Assembly (NCBI RefSeq): GCF_030052815.1
Contig: NC_079496.1
Coordinates: forward strand, 14,399,100-14,463,099
DNA from: Hevea brasiliensis
Lineage: Eukaryota > Streptophyta > Magnoliopsida > Malpighiales > Euphorbiaceae
Direction: 5' to 3'
DNA: 64,000 nt
Both the position numbers and the translations under genes were made by a program. Positions 25,190-37,960 of this stretch are shown one piece after another. Under the pieces are notes generated by a model. It was not told the DNA's origin. It ran no database searches and worked only from the letters and a program-made list of their open reading frames with translations. The stretch's first letter is position 1. Each line of letters opens with the position of its first letter.

Positions 25190-26240
25190 GAGCTATTTTT
25201 TGTTTAATTTTTAGTTTAATTTTTTGTTTTCTATTTTAAGAATGTTAGTTTACAGACACTCCATTTGAATTCATGAATTTTAATTCATAAATTTAGATTT
25301 GAATTTCTTTTTTCGATCAATTACAACATTTGCAAGATAAATAAATATGAATTTAGGATTTTAACAAAACTCAAGATCAATAAGAGAATTAAAAAAATTA
25401 AGAATTTAGAGTAATGTATTTTAATTTAATAGTAGTAGAGTTATCTCTAAAATTATTGGAAGTGAATTGTATTAAAAAAAAAAAGGAAGAATTTGAAAAA
25501 TATTTTATATTATTAAAAACTGACCTAGAGTAATTTAAAATTAAAGTGTGAGATTAAATTAAAAGAATGTTTTGAAAAATTATATTTTAAATGTTTTTGA
25601 AAGTTAATTTAATATAGTTTTTTTTATAATTTTTATAATTATAATATATTAAATTTAAATTAAAATTTTAAAATTTTTAACAAATAATATTGTACATGGG
25701 TGCTAAAATAGATAAATGTAATTTCTTACATTTTCAAAGCAAAATTAATATTCTGTCCACTTTTATCTATAATTTTTTAAAGTTATTTTGTCTATAATTA
25801 TTCATTGTTTTGAAAAAATTAATGAATATTTACTATTTTATTTTAATTTTACTTTTATTTCAACTAAAAATAAAAATTATTTATATAGTTTTCAAAAATT
25901 TATCTTTATATAGTTTCTAAAATTTATCTTTAACACATCATCTTCTCCCTTAATTAGATGATATAAAGAATAATTTAGTCAAATTAATAAATATTTTATA
26001 ACAATTTAAGTAATTTAACTATTTTATTAATTGTTATGTAAAAATTTTAAATGACATGTATAAATGGATGACATATAAAAATGGGGGTAGAAAATAATAA
26101 ATAGAAAATTTTAATAAACTTTAATACATATAATATTGTAATCATTACAAAAATTGTTTAAAAGTAATATTTTTGAGAACTATTATTATATATGATTAAA
26201 ACATACAACACTTTTCCTGTTTTCAAAAAATAGTAAAAAT
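25190..26240. other. AT-rich intergenic spacer
   Basis: No coding frame or recognisable element seen up to the retrotransposon target site at 26241. Confidence 0.6.
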
Positions 26241-26245
26241 ATTAT
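26241..26245. repeat. Target-site duplication (left) of Ty3 element
   Basis: ATTAT, identical to 36574-36578. Confidence 0.9.
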
Positions 26246-28909
26246 TGTAACACCTCTAATTTTTAAATTTATTATTTTGTGAGTAAATATTAATATTTTT
26301 TTTATTTAAATTTTAAGAAATTATTTAAAACTTTTCATATTTTAGAAATCGGGTTTGATTTTTCGAAAATATAAAATTTTGATGATTTTTAAAAATTAAT
26401 TTAAAGACCACGTGATAAAACTAAAAATATATTTGGACTCTACGAATTTTTCTGAGTTTTCTAAAATTTTTTTAAAATTTTTGAGCTTTGCTTTCGATCC
26501 CAAAACATAGTAGAAATTTAAAATTTGTATCCTAAATCAAACCGGTCAAATCAAATTAGACCGGATCGGACCGATCGAACCAGACTGGCCTTTTCTTTTT
26601 CTTCTTTCTCCTCTCGCGCGCGCTCGACACTTCATCTCTCCCTCCCGTTTTCTCTCTCCTCTCACCTCCTCTCGCCGCATCGCGGCCACCTCAGCTCTCC
26701 CCACTCGCGAGGCACGCCGCCCCAGTCCCTCCCTGTTGCCGGCCGACGCTCCAGGCTGCCGGAAACAACACACAAAGTTCCCCCTACGCGGGCGCGTCGC
26801 TTTGCCTTCCCAGTCAAAATTCAGCCGATTCGGCCACCGATCGGATCGAGTCTTTTGTCAAAACTCTTCTACACCTCAAAAGCTTTCCATAGACACTAAG
26901 AACACCAAAATTCATCGAGAGGTTTGCCCAATTTTTGTCTTGAAAATTTTAGCCTTTTTCGATTTTTGGACTAAATTTCTCGCAAAACGTGAACCCCATG
27001 AGAAAACCGAGAGTACCAGAGCGCTTCACTCGTCGAAAGTTTCGGAGCAATATAAATTTCAGAATTTTCTGACATCATTTTTCGATGCGTCCCATGAAAC
27101 TTTGTAGTATTTTTTCGAGTACTAAGTGAGCTTAGATAATTCCGTAAAAATTATATACTAACCCCCGTATTGTGGGCTTCGTGTAGGTACCTTCGATTCA
27201 AGAAAATTCAATGGTTGCTCGAGTCTGTAAATTTCCGGCTAGACAAACAGGCTACCGAAAAAGTCTTGGAATTGGGTCAAGATTTTAGCTACTCCACTAT
27301 TGTCAGATGTCCCGAGTGCGTTCCCAGGGTCGGAATCGGCATAGGTAAACCCGAACCTTACTTTTTCTTAATTATTTAGTGCTTGAATCGGATTAAAAAT
27401 CAATAGAATATTCGTGGTAGCTTAGAAAACTATAATTCTTTTTCCATTAGCTTAGTAATATTGCTAAGGACCACGAGGCGAAGTTATAGAATTTTTAGAG
27501 CTCATTTGAGTAGTTTTTGCAAAAGGGTTATTTATAAGGACTAAACTGTAATTTTTCATATTATGATTGTTGACTATTTGGATGGGCCCAAGAGGGGCTG
27601 TGTGATGTGATTGAGTTGTGGGTGTGTGGTTTATGGATATAAAAGTGCATTTTAAGCTCTTTTGCAAGTTGGGTAGGTACTAGGTATAGGGGAGACTATA
27701 TCGGATTTTCGACACGACTTAGGACATCTTTGGTCTTTTCTTAGTTTGTATTGAGTCAAATATATTAAATAATTATAATAAAATTGTCAGGTGAGCCAGG
27801 ACAGCCTTCCTCCTTCTCCCAGCCGCCACAGTGACTTCGGTTGAATCTGTGAGTAAAATATTAATTTTAATTGTAATTTTGATATTATTTTATGTTCAAG
27901 CATACCCATGCATCACTTATAAATATATATCTATGCAGTTAAATACTAGGCATAATTTATATTGCATTTTTAAATTGATGAAGTGTTATATTGTTTGTGG
28001 TAATTTGGAGCAGTGTGCGTACGTTAGCGTACATGTGATATGGTATTGGATATGGACAGGACGGGTAGACACGGCTTGAGAGACACTCGCTGGGACCCGG
28101 TCTTGCGGGGTAGACACGGCGTAAGAGACACTCGCTGGGACCCCGTATTTAGTTTATTAAGCGAAAGTTCGGTTTGAGAGACACTCACTGGCAAAGGTTG
28201 GATTAAGAGCGCTGTATAGGGGATTAGCTCCCATATATGTATTGTTTGATAGTGTTGGGTGTGTGAGTGCTCAAAATTACATTTTTGATGTGTTTTGTAT
28301 GAAATCTTTGACGATGTTGCATTTCACTCCACATGGTGTATTAGCTTTAGATAGCTATAGAGATTATGGTTAAAATTGATATTTTACTCTCTGAGTTGAA
28401 CGCTCACTCCTGTTCATTTATTTTTTTAAGATACAAGAGATTTCTTGTTGAGTTCTAACCTACCTCTCTCCCTCGCAGGTCGTCTAATAATGTCTGTAAT
28501 GTTTGTATAATTCTGTTAACTCTTAGAATTCCGTATGTGTTAGAAATATTTATTTAATTTGGGTCTGTAATATATTTTTCATGTTGGACCTGTAAGCTTA
28601 TTAAATGCATGAATGTTGGACTGGATGAGGGAACCGAGCTCCCATTTATTTTTATGGCATTTTGATTATGTGGAGGGTAAGCTGAGCTCCCCAATTTATT
28701 ATATATTGTGTTTACAGGTCGGGCAAGTAAAAAACTCCCTGTTAAATGGTCTATTTTATGGGCAGACTATGTCCGGTTGAATCCTTGAATTTGGGCCCAA
28801 ATGGGCCTTAGAGTTGGGTTAAGGAATAGTTAGGCTTACTACGGGTCTCGGGGGCTTTAGGCTGGCCCAGGTCCTAGTGCCAGTCCGGCCCATAGGTTGG
28901 GTCGTGACA
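26246..28909 (+). repeat. 5' LTR of Ty3 element
   Basis: 2664 bp, TGTAACAC...GTGACA. It contains a CT- and CpG-rich block (26580-26900) and a 45-bp-period tandem repeat around 28064-28192. The ORFs inside are not considered genes. Confidence 0.95.
28064..28192 (+). repeat. 45-bp-period tandem repeat inside 5' LTR
   Basis: Copies at 28064-28097 and 28109-28142 share GGTAGACACGGC and GAGACACTCGCTGGGACC-like blocks; a third decayed copy is at 28171-28192. The same array is in the 3' LTR at 35728-35761 and 35773-35806. Confidence 0.85.
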
Positions 28910-28913
28910 AATG

Positions 28914-28931
28914 TGGTATCAGAGCTTAGGC
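28914..28931 (+). other. Primer-binding site (tRNA-iMet type)
   Basis: TGGTATCAGAGC four bases after the 5' LTR end, complementary to the 3' end of plant initiator methionine tRNA. Confidence 0.93.
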
Positions 28932-29104
28932 TCCAGATTCATAGGGAATATTTGTCTAAAGTGTTGGGAAGAGTCTAATAGGAGTCACATGAGGAGAATA
29001 GGGTCCACATTCGTCTTGTATTGTCATCTTTGCTTCTAGTTTCTGATATATATGTATATGCCGTTTTGAAATTTTGTGAGCTAATGCTGTTGAATTTCAG
29101 AAAA

Positions 29105-30220
29105 ATGCGTAGAAGCAGAAGAGCTGCTACTGCACCAGAACCGGATGTGCCTGACAAGGTGTCGTCACAGGATGAGGCGCCTGCCCCAAAGAGGCGGGGT
29201 AGGAGGCCTAGAGCTGCTCAAGTAGAAGAGCAGCTGCCACCAGTTCAGGATCAGTCTTTTATGGCGCAGGGTCCCATGGACCCAATGGCAGCTACCTTAG
29301 CCGAATTACAGAGAACTATCGATATGATGGCACAGTATATGGTCCACCCTCCCCAACAGCAGCAGCTACCGCACCAAAAGGGGAACCTTACAAATAAATA
29401 ATTAATTTTAAGAAGTTGGTACCTTATACTTATAATGTGTCAGACGATGCTTATCGATTTTTGGATTCCTGCAAACAGGCAGGAATGGAGTTGCAGTTGA
29501 TTGATAGGAGGCTTATAGAGTGTGTGCAGCATGTATTGGGGTTAGTACCAAGACAGTGGATGACAAACTACGTACTACATCGTATTAAGGGATTATCTTG
29601 GACCCAATTTGTGGAACTATTTATTAACAGGTTTGTGCCAGAAAGTTTCAGAGATCAAAAGCAGTGGGCCTTTGAGGCCTTAAGGCAGAATAGCAGATCT
29701 GTAGATGAATATGCTACAGAGTTTTTGAAACTGAGTAGGTATGCCCCTGCAGCAGTGGCTACAGAAAGTATGAAGGTGAAAATATTCCTAAAGGGGCTGG
29801 ACAGGAGGTATGCAAACCTAGTCATGATGTCTGATCAGTCTTTTGATATGGTAGTTGATCGAGCCCGACAGATTGAGATTAACTATACATGAGATGACAG
29901 TGGAAGGGCAAAGAAGAATAGAGCAGAAGGTTCTTCAGGTGTTCCCTACACAGGTACCACGGATAGTGGCGGCCAAGGTCACTATAGAAGAAGAGATAGA
30001 AGCAATAAGAAGAATGGTTCTAAACACAAATCTCGAGAATTCAGACCAGGGTACAGATCCAGCAGTGGTCACAGTTGGTCTGGTTCAGGATCCTCCTTTG
30101 CACCTTACACACAATGTGGAAGACGACATTTAGGACCTTATATGATGGGTTCAGGAGTATGTTTTCGATGTGGCCAGCATGATCACTTTGCTAGAGAATG
30201 TCCAGTGTTCAGTGAGCCAC
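29105..30220 (+). pseudogene. Degenerate gag of Ty3 element
   Basis: Starts at ATG 29105 (MRRSRRAATAPEP). A frameshift lies between about 29350 and 29416, and a TGA at 29890 follows RQIEINYT. The retrotransposon gag core (MTNYVLHRIKG, WTQFVELFINRF, VDEYATEFLKLSRY) and an intact CCHC zinc knuckle CFRCGQHDHFARECP at about 30160-30204 are recognisable. Gag would form the particle shell and bind RNA. The upstream in-frame part back to 29021 is leader. Confidence 0.92.
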
Positions 30221-30389
30221 AGATAGGATCACAGGGTTCTGTTGCAAATGTTCCTCGTCAGTTATATCCTGGTGCTTCCAGCATGGTAGGCAGTCAGTGC
30301 AATGGCCAACAAGGCCGAGGACAAGGAGGACGTGGATTTGGAGGCAGGTCAGGAGGTAGAAGTCAATATCAGGGTTCTGCAACGCAGGG

Positions 30390-33300
30390 TAGGGGTCAAG
30401 TTCGGGTTTTCACCTTGACCCACCAGGACGCTCAGGCTTCCAATACAGTTGTGGCAGGTATTCTTCTAGTCTGTTCCTATGAGGCTCGTGTTTTAATAGA
30501 TCTGGGTGCTACGCACTCATTTGTCTCCCTAGTGTTTGCCATGAGATTGGGTAGGAACCCTACAACTTTAGAATATCCTTTATCTGTAGTTACCCTGCTT
30601 AGTGACAACATAGATGTAAATATGGTTTTTTCGGGTAGTCCAGTAGTAGTGGATGGAAGAATCCTCCCAGCAGACCTAGTTCCTCTACCAATAATGGATT
30701 TCGATGTAATTTTGGGAATGAATTGGTTGGCAACTCATTATGCCACTTTAGACTGCAGGAACGAAAAGGTGTATTTTCACATATCTGGTGTGGAAGAGTT
30801 TAGATTTGATGGTGACAGGAGCGTGGCTCCATATAATATGATGTCAGCAATTAGTGCTAGAAAAATGTTGAAACGTGGATGTCAAGGGTATTTGGCATTG
30901 GTGAAATATACATCTGTAGAAGGTGTCAACATAAAAAATGTTCCTGTTGTCAGAGAATTCATGGATGTCTTCCCTGAGGAGCTTCCAGAGTTGCCACCAG
31001 GAAGGGAAATAGAGTTCTGCATTGATGTTGTACTGGGTACAAACCCCATATCAATGTCGCCGTACAGGATGGCACCAGCAGAATTGAAAGAGTTAAAGGA
31101 GCAACTATAGGAGCTTTTGGACAAGGGTTTCATACGTCTGAGCACTTCACCCTGGGGCGCTCCTGTTCTATTTGTGAGAAAGAAAGATGGGTCCTTGAGG
31201 TTGTGTATTGATTATAGATAGCTGAACAAGGTGACTATGAAGAAAAAGTATCCATTTCCTCGGATCGATGATCTGTTTGATCAGCTCCAAGGGGCTAGAT
31301 TCTTTTCCAAGATAAACCTATGATCAGGCTACCATCAGTTGAGAATCAGGAATGAGGATGTGTCTAAAATAACATTCAGGACAAGATACGGTCATTATGA
31401 GTTCTTGGTGATGTCTTTTGGACCACCAATGTACCAGCAGCCTTCATGAACTTGATGAACAGGGTGTTCAAGCCATTCCTAGACCGTTTTGTCATCGTAT
31501 TCATAGATGACATTTTGGTATACTCTTAGACCAAGGAAGAACACATGTGGTATTTGAGAATAGTGTTGCAGACTTTGAAGGAGCACCAGCTATATGTCAA
31601 ATTTTCAAAATGTGTATTTTGGCTAGAAAGCATCTCATTCTTGGGACACGTGGTTTCTAACGAAGGCATTCAAGTGGATCCCAAGAAAATTGAGGTTGTA
31701 ACTGATTGGCTTAAGCCTACAACAGTCACTAAGGTGTGAAGTTTTCTGAGCCTAGCTGGCTACTATAGGCGTCTTGTGCATGATTTTTCCAGGATATCAG
31801 CTCCCCTAACTAAGTTAACTCGGAAGAATGTTCCATTCATTTGGACAGATGATTATGAGGAGAGTTTCCAGAAGCTTAAGAAGTGTCTAACCACCGCCCC
31901 TTTATTGACATTACCGATGAGTAGTGAAGGATATACCGTGCACTGTGATGCCTCTAGAGTTGGCGTAGGGTGTGTTTTGATGCAGAATAGAAAAGTAGTG
32001 GCTTGTGCTTTAAGACAGCTAAAAAGGCATGAGCAAAACTACCCCACCCATGACTTGAAAATGGTGGCTGTAGTCTTTGCACTAAAGATCTGGAGACACT
32101 ACCTGTATGGTGAAGTGTGCGAGATATACACCGACCACAAGAGTTTGAAGTACATCTTTCAAAAGAGGGATTTAAATTTGAGACAGAGGAGATGGATGGA
32201 GCTTCTGAAGGACTATGATTATACCACCTAGTACCACCCTGGGAAGGCCAATGTAGTAGCAGATGCTTTGAGCAGAAAATCTTCCGACAGCTTGGCCCAC
32301 ATATCAGCAGAGAAGAGACCGTTGATTCAGGAAGTACATAAGTTGATGGATCAAGGTCTGATTTTAGATCTTTTAGATGAGGGGGTATTGTTGGCCCATT
32401 TTTCAGTGAGGCCAGACTTGCGAGACAGAGTTAGAGTTTCCCAACACAGAGACTAGTAATTGATGTAGATCATAGAAAGAGTATAGCAGGGTGAAGGTGG
32501 TGAGTTTAGATTTGGCAATGATGGTGCCCTTATGCGAGGTTCCAGGATATGTGTGCCTGACGTGAACAATCTCAGAAATGAAATCATGTGAGAGGCATAC
32601 TATACACTGTACAATGTCCACCCAGGCTCTACCAAGATGTGAAAGATAGCTATTAGTGGAATGGCATGAAGAGAGACATAGCAAACTTTGTGTCCAAGTG
32701 CGTGACTTGTCAGAAGGTGAAGTTTGAACATCAGAGGCTGTCAGGGAAGCTGCAAGAACTTCCTATCCCATAATGGAAGTGGGAAATGATTACTATAGAT
32801 TTTGTGACTGGGTTGCCTCGTACCACGCGGGGATATGATTCAATATGGACAATTGTAGACCGTCTGACTAAATCAGCTAATTTCCTGCCTGTGAAGATCA
32901 CATATTTTGTTGCACAGTACGCTCAGCTCTATATTCGAAAAATAGTCAGATTGCATGGAGTTCCTGCTTCCATAATATTTGACAGAGGGCCCTAGTTCAC
33001 TTCTCGATTTTGGAGAAAGTTGCAGGAGGCACTTGGCACACAGTTGAACTTTAGTACCGTTTTCCACCCTCAGACAGACCGGCAGTCCGAAGGACAATCC
33101 AAACACTGAAAGACATGCTTTGCATGTGTGTTTTGGATTTTAGAGGTCAATGGGATGATCAGCTATCCTTGGTGGAGTTTGCTTACAATAAAAGTTATCA
33201 TTCCAGTATAGGGATGGCACCTTATGAGGCATCACATGGTAGAAAGTGTTGGTCTCCTCTGTGTTGGATGAAAATGGGAGAAGCGAAGGTGCATGATATA

Positions 33301-33810
33301 GACCTAGTACAGTACACTTCAGAGATAATTCATTTAATCAGGGAACGATTGAAAATAGCTTTCAGTAGGCAGAAGAGTTATGCAGACCCCAGACGGAGGG
33401 ATGTAGAGTTTGCAGTAGGCGATTACGTGTTCCTGAAGGTTTCTCCGATAAAGGGAATCATGAGATTTGGAAAGAAGGGCAAGTTGGCACCTCGGTATAT
33501 TGGACCTTTTGAGGTTACTGATAAAGTTGGAGCAGTTGCCTACCGGTTGGAGTTACCACCCAACCTTTCTCATGTTCATCCTGTATTTCACATCTCCATA
33601 CTCAGAAAATACATTCCTGATCCTTCTCATGTGTTACAGCTGGATGTAGTAGAGCTGAAAGAAGACTTGACGTTCGAGGAGCAACTTGTAGCCATAGTGG
33701 ACTACCAAGTGAGGCAGCTAAGATCAAAATAGATCCATATGGTTAAGATTTTGTGGAGAAGCCAGTCAGTGAAAGAGTGCACTTGAGATTCAAAGCGGGA
33801 CATGCGTAGC
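30390..33810 (+). pseudogene. Degenerate pol (PR-RT-RH-IN-chromodomain) of Ty3 element
   Basis: The protease region reads VLIDLGATHSF, with the usual Asp-Ser/Thr-Gly changed to Asp-Leu-Gly. RT spans about 30950-31780, with [18 protein letters not shown] and FIDDILVYS (31503-31526). RNase H spans about 31780-32280 ([25 protein letters not shown]). Integrase spans about 32690-33600 (IDFVTGLPRTTRGYDSIW, then FDRGP and MAPYEA carrying the catalytic acidic residues), and a chromodomain-like tail follows to about 33805. Stops: 31108, 31219, 31321, 31527, 31737, 32229, 32993, and a TAA near 32772; frameshifts near 31420 and 33100. No functional polyprotein can be made. Confidence 0.94.
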
Positions 33811-33893
33811 AACTAGCAAGTACCCTTATCTATTCAATGTGTAATTCTGTACTTTATCTGCCTTGTGTAAAAATTCGAGGACGAATTTTCTGT

Positions 33894-33906
33894 AAGGGGG
33901 GAAGAA
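33894..33906 (+). other. Polypurine tract of Ty3 element
   Basis: AAGGGGGGAAGAA directly before the 3' LTR start at 33907. Confidence 0.88.
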
Positions 33907-36573
33907 TGTAACACTCCTAATTTTTAAATTTATTATTTTTTGAGTAAATATTAATATTTTATTTTATTTAAATTTTAGGAAATTATTTAAAATTTTTCAG
34001 ATTTTAGAAATTTGGTTCAATTTTCTGAAAATATAAAACTTTGATGATTTTTAAAAATTAATTTAAAGATCACGTGACAAAACTAAAAATATAATTAGAC
34101 TCTCCGAATTTTTCTGAGTTTTCTAGAATTTTTTTCAGAATTTTCGAGCCTCGTTTTCGATCTCAAGGCAGAGTAAAAATTTAAAATTTTATATCCTGAA
34201 TTGGACTGGCTGAATCGAACCAGATCGAATCCTACCGGTCGAATTGGATTAGCCTTTTCGTTTTCTTCTTCCTCCTCTCCTGCACGCCCGACACTTCCTC
34301 TCTCCCTCTCGTTTTCTCTCTCCTCTCACCTCCTCTCACCGCGCCGCTGCCACCCCAGCCCTCCTCACTCACCGACACGCCGCCCCAGTCCCTTCCCGCA
34401 GCTGGCCGACACTCCAGGTGGCCAAAAATGACAAGCGAAGTTCCCCCTACGCCCGCGCGTTACTTCGTCTTCTCGGCCAAAATTCGACTGATCCGGCCAC
34501 CGATCGGACCGGGTCTTGTATCAAAACTCTTCTACACCTCGAGAGCTTTCTATAGACACTAAGAACACCAAAATCCCTCGAGCGGTTTGCCCAATTTTTG
34601 TCCAGGAAGTTTTAGCCTATTTCAAATTTTGGGCTAAATTTCTCGTAAACCGTGAACCCCACGAGAAAACCGAGAGTACCGGAGCGCTCCACTCGTCGAG
34701 AGCTTTACGGCAATATAAATTTCAAAATTTTTCGACACCGTTTTTCAGTAGGTCCTACGAAACTTTGTAGTATTTTTCCGAGCACTAAATGAGCTTAGAT
34801 AATTCCGTAAAAATTATGTACTAACCCCTGTGTCGTGGGCTTCGTGTAGGTATTTTCGATTCGCAGAAATTCAACGATTGCCCGAGTCTGTAAATTTCGG
34901 GCTATACAAATAGGCTATCAAAAAAGTCTTAGAATTTGGTCAAGAGTTTAGCTACCCCACCATTGTCAGACGTCCTGAGCGCGTTCCCGGGGTCGGAATT
35001 GGCATAGGTAAACCCAAACCTTACTTTTTCTTAATTATTTAATGCTTGAATCGAATTAAAAATCCATAGAATATTTGTGGTAGCTTAGAAAATTATAATT
35101 CCTTTTGCATTAGCTTAGTAATATTGCTAAGGACTGCGGGGCGAAGTTATAAAATTTTTAGAGCTCATTTAAGTAGTTTTTGCAAAAGGGTTAATTATAA
35201 AGACTAAACTGTAATTTTTCATATTATGATTGTTGACTGTTTGGATGGGCCCAGGAGCTGTGTGATGTGATTGAGTTATGGGTGTGTGGTTTGTGGATAT
35301 AATAGTGCGTTTTAAGTCCTTTTGCAGGTTGGGTAGGTACTAGGTATAGGGAAGACTATACTGGATTTTCGGCACGACTTAGGACATCTTTGATCTTTTC
35401 TTAGTTTGTATTGAGTCAAATGTATTAAATAATTGTAATAAAGTTTTCAGGTGAGCCGGGACAGCCTTCCTACTCCGCCCAGCTGCCACAGTGATTTATG
35501 TTGAGTCTGTGAGTAAAATATTAATTTCAATTGTAATTTCGATATTATTATATGTTTAAACATGCCCATGCATCACTTATAAATATATATCTATGTGGTT
35601 AAATACTAGGCATAATTTATATTACATTTTTAAATTGATGAAGTGTTATGGATATTGTTTGTGGTAATTTGAAGCAGTGTGCGCGCGTTGGTGTGCGTGT
35701 GATATGGTATTGGATATGGATAGGACGGGTAGACACGGCTTGAGAGACACTCACTGGGACCCGGTCCTGCGGGGTAGACACGGCTTGAGAGACACTTGCT
35801 GGGACCTCGTATTTGGTTTATTAAGCGAAAGTCCAGCTTGAAAGACACTCACTGGAAGAGGTTGGATTAAGAGGGCTGTATAGGGGATCAGCTCCCATAT
35901 ATGTATTGTTTGACAGTGTTGAGTGTGTGAGTGCTCGAAATTGCCTTTTTGATGTGTTTTGTATAAAATCTTTGACGATGTTGTATTGCACTCCACATGG
36001 TGCATTAACTTTAGATAGTTATAGAGATTATGGTTAAAATTGATATTTTACTCTTTGAATCGAACGCTTACTCCTGTTCATCTATTTTTCCATGATACAG
36101 GAGATTTTTTGTTGAGTTCTAACCTTCATTTCTCCCTCACAGGTCGTCTATTAATGTCTATAATGTTTGTATAATTCTGTTAACTCTTAGAATTTTGCAT
36201 ATGTTAGAAATATTTATTTGATTTTGGTCTGTAATATATTTGTTATGTTGGACCTGTAAACTTATTAAATGCATGTATGTTAGACTTGATGAGGGAACTA
36301 AGCTCCCATTTATTTTTATGGCATTTTGATTATGTGGAGGGTAAGCTGAGCTCCCCAATTTATTATATATTGTGTTTACAGGTCGGGATAATAAAAAACT
36401 CCATGTTAAATGGTCCATTTTATTGGCAGACTAGTTCTAGTTGAATCCTTGAAATTGGGCTCAAATGGGCCTTAGAGTTGGGTTAAGGAATAGTTATGCT
36501 TACTACGGACATCAGGGGCTTTAAATTTGCTCAAATTTTAATGCCAGTCCGACTCATAGATTAGGTCGTGACA
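33907..36573 (+). repeat. 3' LTR of Ty3 element
   Basis: 2667 bp, colinear with the 5' LTR. Its right end is part of a 43-bp tandem duplication (36546-36631), so an alternative end at 36616 is also followed by ATTAT. Confidence 0.94.
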
Positions 36574-36631
36574 ATTATTTTATCCTTTAGTCCGACCGAT
36601 AGGTTAGGTCGTGACAATTATTTTATCCTTT
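36546..36631 (+). repeat. 43-bp tandem duplication across the 3' LTR/flank junction
   Basis: Copy A 36546-36588 and copy B 36589-36631 each contain the last 28 LTR bases (AGTCCGAC...GTGACA) plus 15 bases of flank (ATTATTTTATCCTTT). They differ at a few bases. Confidence 0.9.
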
Positions 36632-37448
36632 TTACTTATTATCATTATTATTGCTATATATTAAAGGAGAGCAACCTTAAAAGATCCCCTCCACTTCCCT
36701 TTTTTGTTTTTCCTGTTATGTATTGCACGTGTCAATCGCAAAGAGATTAAGAGTTAAAAGTGTTATTATTTTTATATGTTTCATCAAATAATCTTTTTTT
36801 TTTTAAATAAAATTTATGAATTTTTTATAATTTAAATTTTTTATAACAATTTTTAAATAAAGTTATTTTTTATAATTTAAATTTAAATTTTAATTTTAAT
36901 TGCCTTCGAATTATTTAGTTATTATTATTAAAATAATTTTGAAATTTATCGATTAATAATAACGTTGGGATAATTTTATCTATTGCATTTCTTTATTTTT
37001 AATTTATTTTTTTAATTTTTATTTTTTATTAAAAATTAATATTTTCTTTTTATTTTCTACATGATATCTTTGGACCCACTACAACATTTCTTTTAATTAA
37101 TTAAACTTTCTAAATTAAAATAAACGCTCGAATTCCTTTTAAATTTTTATATAGGTATTATTTTTTATTAATTAAATTTTTTAAATTTTATTTATTTATT
37201 ATAATATTTAAATCATTTATATATTCATAAGTAAATTGATTTTCGTATAAATTTTATTTTTTTATTTTCAATGTAATTATTTTTAATTATTTAATTTGTA
37301 TCCGTTATTATTATTTTTTTAAATTATTTTAAAGATTATATTATTTTATAAGAAAATAAATTTTACTTTATTAATCTATTTAACTTTTTTTTTTCTATAA
37401 ACACTACTTTAAAATGATAAGATTTTAATTAAAATTATTATTTCTTGC

Positions 37449-37508
<60 letters not shown>
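37449..37508. repeat. (TAA)n microsatellite
   Basis: About 20 TAA units. Confidence 0.97.
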
Positions 37509-37629
37509 CTTTAAAATATTTAAAAATAATATTCATAATTTTTTTATAATATATATTTAGAGTTATTAGTCTATTATATGTATGATTATAAATAATAAAT
37601 AATTAAATTTACTTTGCTTATATTTAATT

Positions 37630-37960
37630 TATTTTTTAATAATGAAAAATATTTTAAAACAATGTGCATATACATTATTTTTATATAATAAACTTATTAC
37701 TTTAAGAATAATATTAGATACATTTTTTTATTACTTTTTTTTAAACAATCATTATTGTTAATTTCTTTTATGACTATACTCTAAAATTAATTTTTTTTTC
37801 TTTTGAAATTATATGTTCATTCTACATATTATAATAAATAAATATTATTAATATTAATTGATTTTAAACTAAATTATATTCACATAGCTAATATAACTAA
37901 TATAAAATATAGTGAATGATTAAAATTTTATTTCACTTGAATTATGATCTACACATAAAT
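37630..37960 (-). repeat. AT-rich dispersed repeat (copy upstream of MOM1-like gene)
   Basis: The inverse complement matches 17430-17780, best in the ATAATGTATATGCACATTG core region at about 37655-37675 and again over the block containing ATTTTAATCATTCACTATAT. Confidence 0.65.

Larger units (their letters stand above)
26246..36573 (+). mobile_element. Ty3-type LTR retrotransposon, chromovirus (Tekay/Del-like), degenerate
   Basis: A complete insertion: 5' LTR 26246-28909, primer site TGGTATCAGAGC at 28914, gag, protease, RT, RNase H and integrase in Ty3 order, polypurine tract 33894-33906, 3' LTR 33907-36573, and TSD ATTAT on both sides. Both LTRs begin TGTAACAC and end GTGACA. The integrase precedes a chromodomain-like tail (VKILWRSQSVKECTWR), so chromovirus; the long LTRs and gag/integrase style suggest Tekay/Del. 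The LTRs differ at about one base in ten over the first 265 bp compared by eye, so the insertion is old. Reading frames are broken by at least nine in-frame stops and several frameshifts. It cannot move by itself. Confidence 0.96.

Noticed and set aside
26525..27107. Arg/Ser-rich and Pro-rich frames
   Set aside because: They lie wholly inside the 5' LTR, and a similar broken frame is in the 3' LTR.
28055..28200. CRISPR-like spaced repeat
   Set aside because: Only two to three 34-bp copies at 45-bp spacing, inside a plant LTR and duplicated in the other LTR. It is an LTR tandem repeat.
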